A stretch of DNA of 26,085 bases from an uncultured Bacilli bacterium (GCA_934095965.1 CAKOKR010000020.1:1-26085), one strand, 5' to 3'. Numbered from the stretch's first letter, positions 1 to 7,638 are shown. Made by a program: numbers and translations. The notes: generated by a model not told the origin, from the letters alone.

Positions 1-23
1 GCTTATAGTATAGCAAAAAAATA

Positions 24-52
24 TTTACTTAACAAGCATTTAATATTATAAT
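24..52 (+). promoter_or_regulatory. sigma-A promoter of yutI
   Basis: TTTACT (24-29), a 17-base spacer and a perfect TATAAT (47-52). The transcript would begin close to the ribosome binding site AGGTGA at 59-64. Confidence 0.6.
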
Positions 53-70
53 ATTTCTAGGTGAAGAAAA

Positions 71-313
71 ATGGATAAAGATATTAATATGGAAGAAAAA
101 ATAAAAAACATGATTGAAGAACTACGCCCATACCTAAATATGGATGGCGGAGATATAGAATTCATAAAATATGAAGATCACTACATTTATGTGAAAATGA
201 CCGGAGCATGTCAAAGTTGTATGTTCCAAGATAACACATTAAATGATGGAGTATTATCATTCTTTCAAGCTCAAATACCAGACCTTGAAGGTGTAATTAA
301 CGTTCCTCTATAA
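71..313 (+). CDS. yutI: NifU-like iron-sulfur scaffold/carrier (YutI type)
   Basis: An 80-residue protein consisting only of the NifU C-terminal domain. The motif MDGGDIEF lies at residues 24-31 and the cluster-binding pair CQSC at 47-50. Family members bind or carry an Fe-S cluster in the cytoplasm and deliver it to apo-proteins; this is family knowledge. The ATG follows AGGTGA by 6 bases. Its 3' end overlaps the convergent yutH-like gene by 17 bases. In Bacillus subtilis yutI and yutH are also neighbours, which supports both names. The length is normal for the short Firmicutes form. Confidence 0.93.
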   Translation: MDKDINMEEKIKNMIEELRPYLNMDGGDIEFIKYEDHYIYVKMTGACQSCMFQDNTLNDGVLSFFQAQIPDLEGVINVPL

Positions 314-1226
314 GAAAATCAATTTTTTCAATCTTAGCGTATTTAGATATTTCTAAATATGCTTTTTTTAAAAACAATTCAAACTCATCTACTCTTTTTA
401 TAACTTTAACTAACTCTTCCTCATCAGTATCTTTATTCATAATAGATTCATATAAATCAAAATAATATGTCGGATATAAAAGCCTAGCAAAAAGCATTTG
501 ATATTCATAAACATTCATTGGTCTAATTTTTAAAAAGCTAGATAATTCATCAAAAGAGTAATCAAAGCCCTCTTTAAAAAACATAGCTTTAATATATTCA
601 GCAATATCCCGAACTTCCATATCAAATATAAATGACAATGGATTTAAATAATTAAGCTTATAATTTGGATAAAATACTCTTCGATGAGATAAAACCAACC
701 TCGGCGCAAAACTATTTCCATAAGAAAAATTAGTATTATTAACATAACTTATAGCAACTTCAGCAAGACCAATATAATAACTAAATGAATCTTTAATAAT
801 GCTCTTTTCATAAGCAAGCTCACTAACTTGATATTCAAAATAATCAATTTTACTAGCCCAGAGTTCACCCCAGTTATTGCGATATAATTTACTTCTTGCA
901 TCAGTTACCATAAGTTTTTCACTAATACTTACCATATCAAATATATCATATTCTTCTTTTAAATTAATAACACTAAATAACATATAGTTATAACCATTCA
1001 ATGTAGTTAAATAACTATTATTTCTATTTAACATTATTTTATGAACATCAATTCCTTTTTTAAACATTTCATTATTAACACCAATTATATCATCAAGTTC
1101 ATCTATACCACGATTATAATACACAAAAAAGAAATCTTCATTATTAAGTTTAAAATGATATTTACCATCTTGTTCATCAATTGTATTAACATCTATACCA
1201 TAATAATATTCTAATGTTTCTTTCAT
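297..1226 (-). CDS. yutH: YutH/CotS-family spore coat kinase-like protein, probably a pseudokinase
   Basis: A 309-residue protein with the fold signature of the aminoglycoside phosphotransferase-like CotS/YutH family. The segment NPLSFIFDMEVRDIAEYIK (about 195-213) matches the family's region around the metal-binding Asp and the following helix. The catalytic HxD-type loop appears as HRR at 181-183, so the catalytic Asp is missing, which suggests a structural rather than enzymatic role. Proteins of this group are associated with the spore coat. The gene converges on yutI, as expected for the Bacillus yut block. No ribosome binding site precedes the ATG. TATAAT (1232-1237 on the complement) ends five bases before it, so the mRNA may be leaderless. 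The YutH assignment rests on weak similarity plus gene order. Confidence 0.7.
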   Translation of the reverse strand: MKETLEYYYGIDVNTIDEQDGKYHFKLNNEDFFFVYYNRGIDELDDIIGVNNEMFKKGIDVHKIMLNRNNSYLTTLNGYNYMLFSVINLKEEYDIFDMVSISEKLMVTDARSKLYRNNWGELWASKIDYFEYQVSELAYEKSIIKDSFSYYIGLAEVAISYVNNTNFSYGNSFAPRLVLSHRRVFYPNYKLNYLNPLSFIFDMEVRDIAEYIKAMFFKEGFDYSFDELSSFLKIRPMNVYEYQMLFARLLYPTYYFDLYESIMNKDTDEEELVKVIKRVDEFELFLKKAYLEISKYAKIEKIDFLIEER

Positions 1227-1241
1227 ATTACATTATATAAA

Positions 1242-1268
1242 AAAAGCAGGTATTTTAGACCTGTTTTT
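1242..1268 (-). terminator. terminator of the surface protein gene
   Basis: On the minus strand CAGGT (1263-1259) pairs with ACCTG (1251-1247). Flanking A/T pairs extend the stem and a run of seven T follows. The stop codon of the gene at 1267 overlaps the base of the stem. Confidence 0.75.
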
Positions 1269-2676
1269 AGTTAATTCTTATTGGGTCTGATGCAGATGAG
1301 CCAGTACCGGATTTATAGGTTACCGATGAAGAAAGGTAAAATGCAGGGCGTACTTCAAAACTACGACCAACATGAGCATCATTGTCATCAACAAAATCAT
1401 AAATATAAAAAGCTTCTTGAACTGAATTAGAATGACGAGAAATAGTCCATTCAATACTTCCTGAATATAACCAATTTACTGACTTTGCTGCTCTATAATC
1501 TTTTGTTGCATCAATATCATAACCTACTAATGTCCATTTGTCTTGAGGTACTGCATACATATAATCACTTACATACATTAAACCTATATATGCATTGTAT
1601 TTTATTTCTCCGGTTGTTGAATACTCACCAGGTATCATATTTAATATTTCATTTTGATATGCTATTTTGGCTGGTTGCTCTGCTATATTTGCCCATGTAT
1701 TTCCTCCAACATTCCACTTTGTGAGTATTATTTTTGATTTCAACGTATTTGACAAACTAGCATAATATTCCTTATTCAAATATGAATTTAAAGTTGCATT
1801 TGACCAAGTATTTTTAGAATTATCATCCCACCTTTTACTACCTAAAGATTTTGCCCTAATTACTTTTACTTCTTCTCCAAATACTCCAATTATTCTAAAT
1901 AGGTTTGAATCTGGACATGTCGATTCATTTGATCCCAGACATATGTAATTACCTGGATTTGCTCCTGCATATCTATATGAACCATCATTTATTCCATTTG
2001 TAAGTGTTCCATCATGATGATATATACCATTATTTCCTTGTACTCCATTATATTGTTCAACAACATAACTAGCTAGTGATATTGACGTAATCTCAGCATT
2101 CTTAGAAACCGCATCGCTATTTTTACCATTTGAGTCTTGAACATATGCTTTTATATTATATGTTCCAAGAGCTAGATTATTAAAGGTATATGCACTTGAT
2201 AAACTTTCTACATACGTTGTTCCATTATCTTTTGAATAATAATATTTTGCTATCGTTCCTGTTCCAGCTGTTGCATCAATTGTTATAGTAATTGAATTTC
2301 CATTTGATGTTATAGAATAATTATTTATAGTTATGGGATTATATTTGTCAAAATATACATAACACTTATCTGATACATTGCTACTCATAAGTACTTGTTT
2401 AGCTGTGTTATCCCATGAAAGTTCTCCACCATTTTCACACTTTGAAAGTTCTGAGTTAAAAACATATCCTTCCGTTGGCCATTCACTTCGAGTTGTAAGC
2501 TCGTAATTTCCAGAACCAGCTTCTGTTTCAAGCATCATACTTAAAGTATTAACATCTTTTTTTACAAAAATTTCTTCTTCTAAAGCAGTTTCTTTCTTGC
2601 TTGAAAGACTTCCAATTAATACTCCAATACTTATTAATAAAAGACAAATAACACATTTTTTTAGCTTATTTTTCAT
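1267..2676 (-). CDS. exported multi-domain surface protein with DUF6273-like C-terminal domain
   Basis: A 469-residue protein. Residues about 7-26 form one hydrophobic membrane anchor or uncleaved signal. Residues about 45-110 are a Cys-containing region around SMMLETEAGSG and SDKCYVYFDKY. Residues about 115-200 look like an Ig or fibronectin-like fold (YYYSKDNGTTYV, YNIKAYVQDSNG). From about 205 to the end lies a domain with NLFRIIGVF, KVIRAKSLGS and the ending EVRPAFYLSSS...GTGSSASDPIRIN. That ending resembles DUF6273-type domains of gut Firmicutes. There is no LPXTG motif. The gene looks less AT-rich than its neighbours, which may indicate transfer or surface-protein turnover. It has its own promoter and terminator. 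A related domain occurs in the gene at 20528. The function is unknown; adhesion or sensing is inference. Confidence 0.8.
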   Translation of the reverse strand: MKNKLKKCVICLLLISIGVLIGSLSSKKETALEEEIFVKKDVNTLSMMLETEAGSGNYELTTRSEWPTEGYVFNSELSKCENGGELSWDNTAKQVLMSSNVSDKCYVYFDKYNPITINNYSITSNGNSITITIDATAGTGTIAKYYYSKDNGTTYVESLSSAYTFNNLALGTYNIKAYVQDSNGKNSDAVSKNAEITSISLASYVVEQYNGVQGNNGIYHHDGTLTNGINDGSYRYAGANPGNYICLGSNESTCPDSNLFRIIGVFGEEVKVIRAKSLGSKRWDDNSKNTWSNATLNSYLNKEYYASLSNTLKSKIILTKWNVGGNTWANIAEQPAKIAYQNEILNMIPGEYSTTGEIKYNAYIGLMYVSDYMYAVPQDKWTLVGYDIDATKDYRAAKSVNWLYSGSIEWTISRHSNSVQEAFYIYDFVDDNDAHVGRSFEVRPAFYLSSSVTYKSGTGSSASDPIRIN

Positions 2677-2689
2677 AGCGTTACCAACT

Positions 2690-2755
2690 TTCCGTATTTA
2701 CTTACGTTTATCATAACAATGATATCATATTTTAAAAACGCATGTCAATACGGAA
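2690..2755. repeat. inverted repeat flanking the surface protein promoter, candidate operator
   Basis: TTCCGTATT (2690-2698) and AATACGGAA (2747-2755) are exact reverse complements 48 bases apart. The second arm overlaps the -35 box, and the first lies in the 5' untranslated region. The adjacent divergent gene encodes a small HTH-like protein that could bind here. That link is inference. Confidence 0.45.
2719..2748 (-). promoter_or_regulatory. sigma-A promoter of the surface protein gene
   Basis: A perfect TTGACA (2748-2743 on the complement), an 18-base spacer and TATCAT (2724-2719). The ribosome binding site in front of ATG 2676 is weak. Confidence 0.6.
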
Positions 2756-2803
2756 GATAATATTTTTAATATTATAATTGATATAATTTTTTTGGTGATT
2801 AAA

Positions 2804-3040
2804 GTGGAAATCAAAGCAAATAATTATAAAGCAAATGAAGTCCTTAGATTTATAAGACAAAATACTAATCAAACACAAAAAGATTTTGCTAAAAGTATTA
2901 ATAAGAGTGAGGATTGGGAATATTCAAATGAATGCGGAAGAAGTAGATATTATTTCAGTGATTTAATTGATATCGCCAACAAATATAATTTAGAAATAAT
3001 AATTAAAGAAAAAAATGCTCAAAAAAATCGTTCAAGTTAA
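2804..3040 (+). CDS. small XRE-like helix-turn-helix protein
   Basis: A 78-residue protein from a GTG start at 2804, chosen because GGTGAT (2794-2799) sits five bases upstream. Reading from TTG 2792 or GTG 2795 would place the start inside that site. The layout VLRFIRQ...TQKDFAKSI...DLIDIANKYNLEIIIK follows the XRE/Cro pattern, with TQ at the start of helix 2 and the late LxxIAxxL helix. The recognition-helix region (SEDWEYSNECGRSRYY) is unusual. It is divergent from the surface protein gene, with an inverted repeat between them, suggesting local regulation. Confidence in the family is moderate because the protein is short and divergent. Confidence 0.6.
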   Translation: MEIKANNYKANEVLRFIRQNTNQTQKDFAKSINKSEDWEYSNECGRSRYYFSDLIDIANKYNLEIIIKEKNAQKNRSS

Positions 3041-3051
3041 AGAACGATTTT
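3024..3051. terminator. bidirectional terminator between the XRE-like gene and the gene at 3060
   Basis: AAAATCGTTC (3024-3033) and GAACGATTTT (3042-3051) form a perfect 10-bp stem with an 8-base loop that contains the TAA stop of the upstream gene. A and T runs on both sides allow use from either strand. Confidence 0.8.
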
Positions 3052-3059
3052 TAATTTAC

Positions 3060-3764
3060 TTATTTATTATTAAATTTAGCTACTAATGCATCAAACATGT
3101 TTTCACAAGCTTTTAAGAATGCTTCTTTATCTGCAGTAAAATCAACTGGAACTTCAGTATTATTTACATGTTGTTCTACTGGTGTATCCATTACTGTTTG
3201 ATTAACTTCTGGTGTAACTGGAGCCACTTCAGGCATTACCGGATTAACACTTGCAATAGTTTGACTTTGTACTGGAGCATCAGGCATAACAACAGTATTT
3301 TCTACAGGTTGTTGCACTTGTGGAGCCACATTTACTGATTCAACTACTTCTGGTTTTTGCACAACATTATCTAAAACTGGTGCGGCATTTTCAACTTTTG
3401 ATTCTAAAGAATCAACACTTATTGGTTTATAATTGTTCTTTAAAGCTTCAAATGATGCAACAGGTAAAGTAAGTTGCTTAAAGAAATTATCTTCAGCACT
3501 AATACTTTCTCCAACACTTATATAATCAACTTGATTTCCAGAAATAATTAATCTCAACACTTCTTTAACAGAATTCCATTCAGTATCAGGAATCAAACTC
3601 AAAGAATTATTAACAAGTTTAGTAACTAATATAATTGGAAGCCCCATTGTTCCATTCATTTCATTATCAAAAACAACATATTCCCCAGTATTACTTTTAA
3701 AAGCAGTAACCAAAGGCTTTTCCAAATTCATACCAGACATAGTATTTATTTTAATTTTTTCCAC
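3060..3764 (-). CDS. unrecognised protein with Pro/Val-rich linker
   Basis: About 234 residues from the GTG at 3764. An ATG at 3782 exists, but the purine-rich GGGAT lies between the two, making the GTG the better start. Residues 1-115 look folded (IDTEWNSVKE-like mixed alpha/beta sequence). Residues about 120-205 are a low-complexity linker rich in Pro, Val, Gln and Glu with recurring PVQ/PEV units. The last 25 residues form a predicted helix (KEAFLKACENMFDAL). There is no signal peptide or membrane segment, so it is probably cytoplasmic. It has its own promoter just after yutD and ends at a shared terminator. I do not recognise the family. The linker plus terminal helix suggests a docking or scaffold role, which is speculation. 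Confidence 0.75.
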   Translation of the reverse strand: MEKIKINTMSGMNLEKPLVTAFKSNTGEYVVFDNEMNGTMGLPIILVTKLVNNSLSLIPDTEWNSVKEVLRLIISGNQVDYISVGESISAEDNFFKQLTLPVASFEALKNNYKPISVDSLESKVENAAPVLDNVVQKPEVVESVNVAPQVQQPVENTVVMPDAPVQSQTIASVNPVMPEVAPVTPEVNQTVMDTPVEQHVNNTEVPVDFTADKEAFLKACENMFDALVAKFNNK

Positions 3765-3794
3765 ATTTATCAATCCCTTCATCTATTCTAACTA

Positions 3795-3823
3795 ATTATA
3801 CCAAATATATTTTATTTTGTAAA
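3795..3823 (-). promoter_or_regulatory. extended -10 sigma-A promoter of the gene at 3060-3764
   Basis: TTTACA (3823-3818), 17-base spacer ending TTTGG, then TATAAT (3800-3795). The TG dinucleotide one base before TATAAT is the extended -10 element. Confidence 0.7.
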
Positions 3824-3824
3824 T

Positions 3825-4100
3825 TTATTTATCTAATTTTTTTAAAATAAAATATTTACAACCATATGCACAACACTTTTCTACATAATCATCTACCATT
3901 TTAATATCATTTATTGGTTTATAATACTTATTAGTTTTATCATTAAAACCTTTAAGTCTTACTTTACCATATGCATAATCTCCTAAAATATAATCAAAAT
4001 TATCATAATATTCAGTTATCTTACCTTCAATATCACTTATATCAAAAGCATCTCTAACATTCTTTATTAATTCATAATTTTTTCCATCAATTGTAACCAT
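3825..4100 (-). CDS. yutD: YutD family protein
   Basis: A 91-residue protein of the YutD-like family (DUF1027). Its pattern FDYILGDYAYGKVRLKGF, followed by CCAYGCKYFILKK at the C-terminus, matches Bacillus YutD closely, including the Gly-Asp, Tyr-Gly and Cys-x-x-Gly positions. The biochemical function is not established. The start is well supported by GGGAGG three bases... upstream in GGGAGGTAAAATG. It lies in the yut/yun block between a tail-anchored protein and the linker protein at 3060. No part is missing compared with the family's usual length. Confidence 0.88.
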   Translation of the reverse strand: MVTIDGKNYELIKNVRDAFDISDIEGKITEYYDNFDYILGDYAYGKVRLKGFNDKTNKYYKPINDIKMVDDYVEKCCAYGCKYFILKKLDK

Positions 4101-4109
4101 TTTACCTCC

Positions 4110-4937
4110 CTATACAAAAACTAACATCAATATAATACTAAGCATAAATACTGTTGAAATAACACTTAATATAAGAAGTATATCCACATAACCATTACCA
4201 CTAGTAACTTTATTATTTTCTCTTTCTATTTTCTCTATTGCTTTTTCCAACAAATACTCTTTATTAATAGCATTTTCTCTTATCTTAAAATAATCATATA
4301 CTAAAGAATTAACTCTATCAACATCTCCACTACTCATATTTTTAATATCATCCATACTATAATTAAGTAATTCATACGCTTTAACATTTAAATAATGTTT
4401 TTCTTTCGGCATAACAACTTTAACATTACTACGCATTTCACTTTTAAAATACCTATCTATCTCTAATACATCTGTAGCATTCAGAAAATTATATGATACC
4501 CTCAAAGGATTCTTTGAATATGGTGTATATAATAAATCATAAAATTCATCTACTTCAACTTCAGTTATATAAAAATTAACTTTCTTTTTTATAAACATAT
4601 CAACTAATTCTTTTTGAATTGTTATAAAATATGGATTCTTATCCTTTATTTCTTTTTTATTATTATCATTTTCTATATCTAAAAACAATTGTAAATTAGA
4701 TAAAAATATCATTATAGCATCCGGAGAATATCCAAACTTAGCTAAATTCTCTTTTAAAATTTTTTCATCACCAATCATCATTGGATTAATAATATCAAGT
4801 TCACTATAGATAGATATAAGCATCCTTACAACCACAACTAAGAAGGAATTATACATAATTCCTTGGACATTATCACAACTATTTTGATAATCATTAATAG
4901 CTTTACTAAAGGCATTATTTATAAATACTTTATCCAC
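4110..4937 (-). CDS. unrecognised tail-anchored membrane protein
   Basis: 275 residues from a GTG at 4937, preceded by GGGTGAG. An upstream ATG at 5012 would overlap yunB by 41 bases and lacks a ribosome binding site, so I reject it. The body is helical and mixed in character, with a Lys/Asp/Asn-rich stretch in the middle (IENDNNKKEIKDKN). The only clear membrane segment is the last 23 residues (ILLILSVISTVFMLSIILM), so the bulk should face the cytoplasm. It sits 34 bases after yunB and 10 bases before yutD, probably in one transcript. I do not recognise the family. Its place beside yunB hints at a sporulation or envelope role, by context only. Confidence 0.75.
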   Translation of the reverse strand: MDKVFINNAFSKAINDYQNSCDNVQGIMYNSFLVVVVRMLISIYSELDIINPMMIGDEKILKENLAKFGYSPDAIMIFLSNLQLFLDIENDNNKKEIKDKNPYFITIQKELVDMFIKKKVNFYITEVEVDEFYDLLYTPYSKNPLRVSYNFLNATDVLEIDRYFKSEMRSNVKVVMPKEKHYLNVKAYELLNYSMDDIKNMSSGDVDRVNSLVYDYFKIRENAINKEYLLEKAIEKIERENNKVTSGNGYVDILLILSVISTVFMLSIILMLVFV

Positions 4938-4971
4938 TATTCTCACCCTATAATAAATTATAACATAGTTT

Positions 4972-5691
4972 TTAACTAATTGGAATAGATAAACCACTAC
5001 TTTTACTTTCAATTAAACCACCATATACTGATGGAACTCTTCCATTTACAACAACTGATGCTATCAAAACATCATAATCTATTACCATTTCTTTACTTGA
5101 TGTCGGACTTATAATATTTGTACTTAACTTTACAGTTACATATATTTCCACTAAAGCATTATTTATACCATAATCTGTTATTTTAGTTTTTAAGTTAGTT
5201 AAAATGGAACCAACAAAATTAATTGGTACATATATCTTTGGTCCAAGATTACTTATAATAGCATTATTCCCAATAAACATAGGTAATTTAAGTAATATTC
5301 CATTTTTACCTCCACTTATATTTTGGGTATTACCAACATTTCCATTTTCTAAATCATTTATATTATCCTCTAACTCTTTAGTTACTAAATCTAACACTTT
5401 ATATGATTTATCCATATCATAACTAACATATAATATTTCTCCATCACTATTTTTATTAATAACAATTATATCTTTTAAATTATCACCTTTAAATAAATCA
5501 TAATTTATCTTATTACTTAAAAAATAATCCATAAATTCATTTAACTTAACATGTGCTATATCAATTAACCTTTTACTAACAAATTTACTATACCAATTAA
5601 ATAAAATGTATGTAAAAAAAAATATCAAAGCTATATCCAATATTACAACTTTTGATATTCTATATTTTTTTCTTTTCTTAAACTTTGTCAT
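4972..5691 (-). CDS. yunB: sporulation protein YunB
   Basis: A 239-residue protein with one N-terminal membrane segment (about 14-33) after a Lys/Arg-rich cytoplasmic start. The conserved YunB core follows: NLGPKIYVPINFVGSILT (about 150-167), then TKITDYGINNALVEIYV (about 170-186), and VVVNGRVPSVYGG near the C-terminus. YunB is a mother-cell sporulation protein under sigma-E in Bacillus subtilis; its exact role is not settled. The length is close to the Bacillus protein (about 250). The ATG has no ribosome binding site. Instead a sigma-E-like -10 CATATTAT ends five bases before it, so it may be expressed from a leaderless transcript as well as by read-through from the gene upstream. Confidence 0.9.
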   Translation of the reverse strand: MTKFKKRKKYRISKVVILDIALIFFFTYILFNWYSKFVSKRLIDIAHVKLNEFMDYFLSNKINYDLFKGDNLKDIIVINKNSDGEILYVSYDMDKSYKVLDLVTKELEDNINDLENGNVGNTQNISGGKNGILLKLPMFIGNNAIISNLGPKIYVPINFVGSILTNLKTKITDYGINNALVEIYVTVKLSTNIISPTSSKEMVIDYDVLIASVVVNGRVPSVYGGLIESKSSGLSIPIS

Positions 5692-5696
5692 ATTAA

Positions 5697-5724
5697 ATAA
5701 TATGATTTAAAACTTAAGGTATGA
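5697..5724 (-). promoter_or_regulatory. sigma-E-like promoter of yunB
   Basis: TCATACC (5724-5718), 13 bases, CATATTAT (5704-5697). This fits the sigma-E pattern (KMATATT, 13-15 bases, CATACAMT) at TCATA and at CATA...T. It lies inside the end of the preceding gene. yunB is sigma-E-dependent in Bacillus. Confidence 0.45.
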
Positions 5725-6549
5725 TTTTAAAAACAAAAATAATCCCACTAAAAATGTTACAATAACTAAAACAATTAATATTTTTAAACCAATGCCAATC
5801 TTTTCATCATCAAGAAAGTCTTTATTATCATCTTCAAAATCATTTTTCTTAAATAAATTTGATGTATAAAAAGAATTATCTAACTTTTCTTTATTATCAT
5901 TTTTAACTTCAGTTATTTGATTATTGTTTTCTTTTTCTTTTATTTCAGTAATCTTTGTTACCTCAGTCTCCATGCTCTCATATACTTGAGTATCATCATC
6001 ACCCTTTAAATCACTTAATATATCTAAAGGATCTATATCACTATCACTATTATTATTTTTTTCTTCTAACTTCTTTGCTTCATTAATAGTTATAGTATTT
6101 ATTAAATTCATTAAATTTTCTTCCGGTGTAGCAACTTTTTCTTCTTTTTCTTCACCATCAATATTTAAATTACTAAGTATATTATACTGAGTATTTCTTA
6201 ACTTCTTTGCTCTATTTTCTTCATATGTTTCTACCTTTTCATCTTTAGCTTTTTCTAAAACTTTAGTTAAATCATATTCTTTTGTTGGTTCATCACTAAT
6301 AGAATTTTCATATGGGCGTTCTTCAATTCTAATGCTTCTTCGCTTCGGAGCAGAATTATACCTTTTATCAAGAATCTTTTTTATTTGTTCAACATCTATT
6401 TCTCTTTCTTGATTACCAATAACTGTTGCATTACTACGCACATTAAAATTATCTAGTTCACTATCATTGATTTGCTTATACAAATCATTATTTTTTGCAA
6501 CCCTAGACATACCAACATTATTACTATATTTATTCTCTCTTGTGTTCAT
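5707..6549 (-). CDS. acidic, low-complexity tail-anchored protein
   Basis: A 280-residue protein that is mostly charged and likely disordered, rich in Glu, Asp, Asn and Lys (for example GEEKEEKVATPEENLMNL and SDSDIDPLDILSDLKGDDD). A single hydrophobic segment at about 256-276 (ILIVLVIVTFLVGLFLFL) is followed by a short Lys-containing tail. This is tail-anchored topology with a large cytoplasmic part. The ATG has GAGG about eight bases upstream. yunB begins 15 bases after its stop, so both are likely on one transcript. I do not recognise a family. A membrane scaffold role is a guess from topology. Confidence 0.75.
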   Translation of the reverse strand: MNTRENKYSNNVGMSRVAKNNDLYKQINDSELDNFNVRSNATVIGNQEREIDVEQIKKILDKRYNSAPKRRSIRIEERPYENSISDEPTKEYDLTKVLEKAKDEKVETYEENRAKKLRNTQYNILSNLNIDGEEKEEKVATPEENLMNLINTITINEAKKLEEKNNNSDSDIDPLDILSDLKGDDDTQVYESMETEVTKITEIKEKENNNQITEVKNDNKEKLDNSFYTSNLFKKNDFEDDNKDFLDDEKIGIGLKILIVLVIVTFLVGLFLFLKSYLKF

Positions 6550-6605
6550 AACACTACCTCTATCAAAATAATAACATAAATATAAAAATTTTTAAAGCAT
6601 ATTAA

Positions 6606-6634
6606 TTGATTTTTATAAAACTTTTTACTATAAT
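6606..6634 (+). promoter_or_regulatory. sigma-A promoter of the ferredoxin gene
   Basis: TTGATT (6606-6611), 17-base spacer, TATAAT (6629-6634). A strong ribosome binding site AGGAGG (6641-6646) follows, with the ATG at 6655. Confidence 0.75.
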
Positions 6635-6654
6635 TATAAAAGGAGGAATAATTT

Positions 6655-6843
6655 ATGAAAGAATTAAAAGTCAATGAAAACTGCATCGGATGCGGAATGT
6701 GTGTTGCTATTGACCCAGATCATTTTGAAATTGTAGATGGTTTATCTGAAGCTACAAACAGTGATAACTTAGAAAGTGAAGCATTAAAAAATGCTATAGA
6801 TTCTTGTCCAGTCAGTGCAATTGAAATAAATGAAGAAAATTAA
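6655..6843 (+). CDS. single-cluster [4Fe-4S] ferredoxin
   Basis: A 62-residue acidic protein with C10-x2-C13-x2-C16 near the N-terminus and C51-Pro near the end, the ligand set for one [4Fe-4S] cluster. The stretch DPDHFEI between them is typical of Bacillus-type small ferredoxins. Such proteins carry electrons in the cytoplasm at low potential; the partner cannot be told from the context. A strong promoter and ribosome binding site suggest high expression. It is a single-gene transcript ending in the hairpin at 6843-6870, shared with rluB on the other strand. Confidence 0.93.
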   Translation: MKELKVNENCIGCGMCVAIDPDHFEIVDGLSEATNSDNLESEALKNAIDSCPVSAIEINEEN

Positions 6844-6870
6844 AATGTTAAGATTTAACCCTTAACATTT
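6843..6870. terminator. bidirectional terminator between ferredoxin and rluB
   Basis: AAATGTTAAG (6843-6852) and CTTAACATTT (6861-6870) form a perfect 10-bp stem with an 8-base loop. The loop contains the stop codon of rluB, and the stem begins on the last base of the ferredoxin stop. T runs follow on both strands. Confidence 0.85.
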
Positions 6871-7580
6871 TTTAATGCATATAATTTTTTAATTTCTTTA
6901 ATAGTTAGATTTCTATATTCTCCGGACTTAAGATTATCTATAGTTAAAAAAGCATAACCAACTCTACTTAATTTAATAACATCAATATTCATACTTGCAA
7001 ATATCTTCTTAACAATATGATTTCTACCTTCAACTATTGTAAGTTCAACAACACTAGTATTTTTTTCAAAATCTTTTTTCTTTATTTTAAATCTTTTAAT
7101 AACAACTTTTCTACCTTCAACAACAATATTACTTTTTATTTTTTTTATATCATCTTTATCTAATACCTTATTAACTTTTGCAACATATGTCTTTTCTACT
7201 TCAAAACTTGGATGCATAAGTAAATTAGCTAAATCCCCATCATTTGTTAAAATAATTAAACCAGTTGTGTCATAATCAAGTCTTCCAATCGGATAAATTC
7301 TAGCATCAGTATTAATTAAATCTCTAACTGTTATTCTTCCCTCTTTATCTACAACACTACTTATTACTTGACGTGGTTTATTAAGCAAATAATACTCTTG
7401 TTTTACATCCTTATTTATAATAACACCATCAATACTAATTACATCATTACCTTCAACTTTAGTTCCAAGTTCAGTTATAATTTTACCATTAACCATAACT
7501 TTACCTTTACGAATTAATTCTTCTGCTTTTCTTCTTGATGCATACCCATAAGATGCAATAACTTTTTGAAGTCTTTCCAA
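6855..7580 (-). CDS. rluB: 23S rRNA pseudouridine synthase RluB (RsuA/RluB/E/F family)
   Basis: About 241 residues. An S4 RNA-binding domain occupies the first 60 (LQKVIASYGYASRRKAEELI). The pseudouridine synthase domain follows, with the catalytic motif GRLDYDTTGL, the Asp being near residue 102. The C-terminal part contains GRNHIVKKIF, where the family usually has GRNRQVRRM. It isomerises a uridine in 23S rRNA. I chose the TTG at 7580 because GGTGA sits five bases upstream and the resulting start, MERLQKVIA, is the family's usual one. The GTG at 7589 lies within the site itself. The association of rluB with spmA/spmB/dacB is conserved in Bacillus; here a sigma factor gene separates them. 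Confidence 0.92.
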   Translation of the reverse strand: MERLQKVIASYGYASRRKAEELIRKGKVMVNGKIITELGTKVEGNDVISIDGVIINKDVKQEYYLLNKPRQVISSVVDKEGRITVRDLINTDARIYPIGRLDYDTTGLIILTNDGDLANLLMHPSFEVEKTYVAKVNKVLDKDDIKKIKSNIVVEGRKVVIKRFKIKKKDFEKNTSVVELTIVEGRNHIVKKIFASMNIDVIKLSRVGYAFLTIDNLKSGEYRNLTIKEIKKLYALKNVKG

Positions 7581-7604
7581 AGTATTCACCTTCCTTCAAG
7601 AAAA

Positions 7605-7614
7605 ATTATACCAA
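7605..7614 (-). promoter_or_regulatory. extended -10 promoter element of rluB
   Basis: TTTGGTATAAT on the minus strand, with TATAAT at 7610-7605. No good -35 is visible at 17 bases; the TG element may compensate. The same eleven bases precede the genes at 3060-3764 and 24763-25080. Confidence 0.5.
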
Positions 7615-7638
7615 AAAAAGAAGGAAAAATCTACAAAT

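Noticed and set aside
1485..1724. Plus-strand open frame opposite the surface protein gene
   Set aside because: It is a shadow of the minus-strand gene with no ribosome binding site; the same applies to frames at 5204-5422, 13682-13957, 14735-15001 and 25375-25801.
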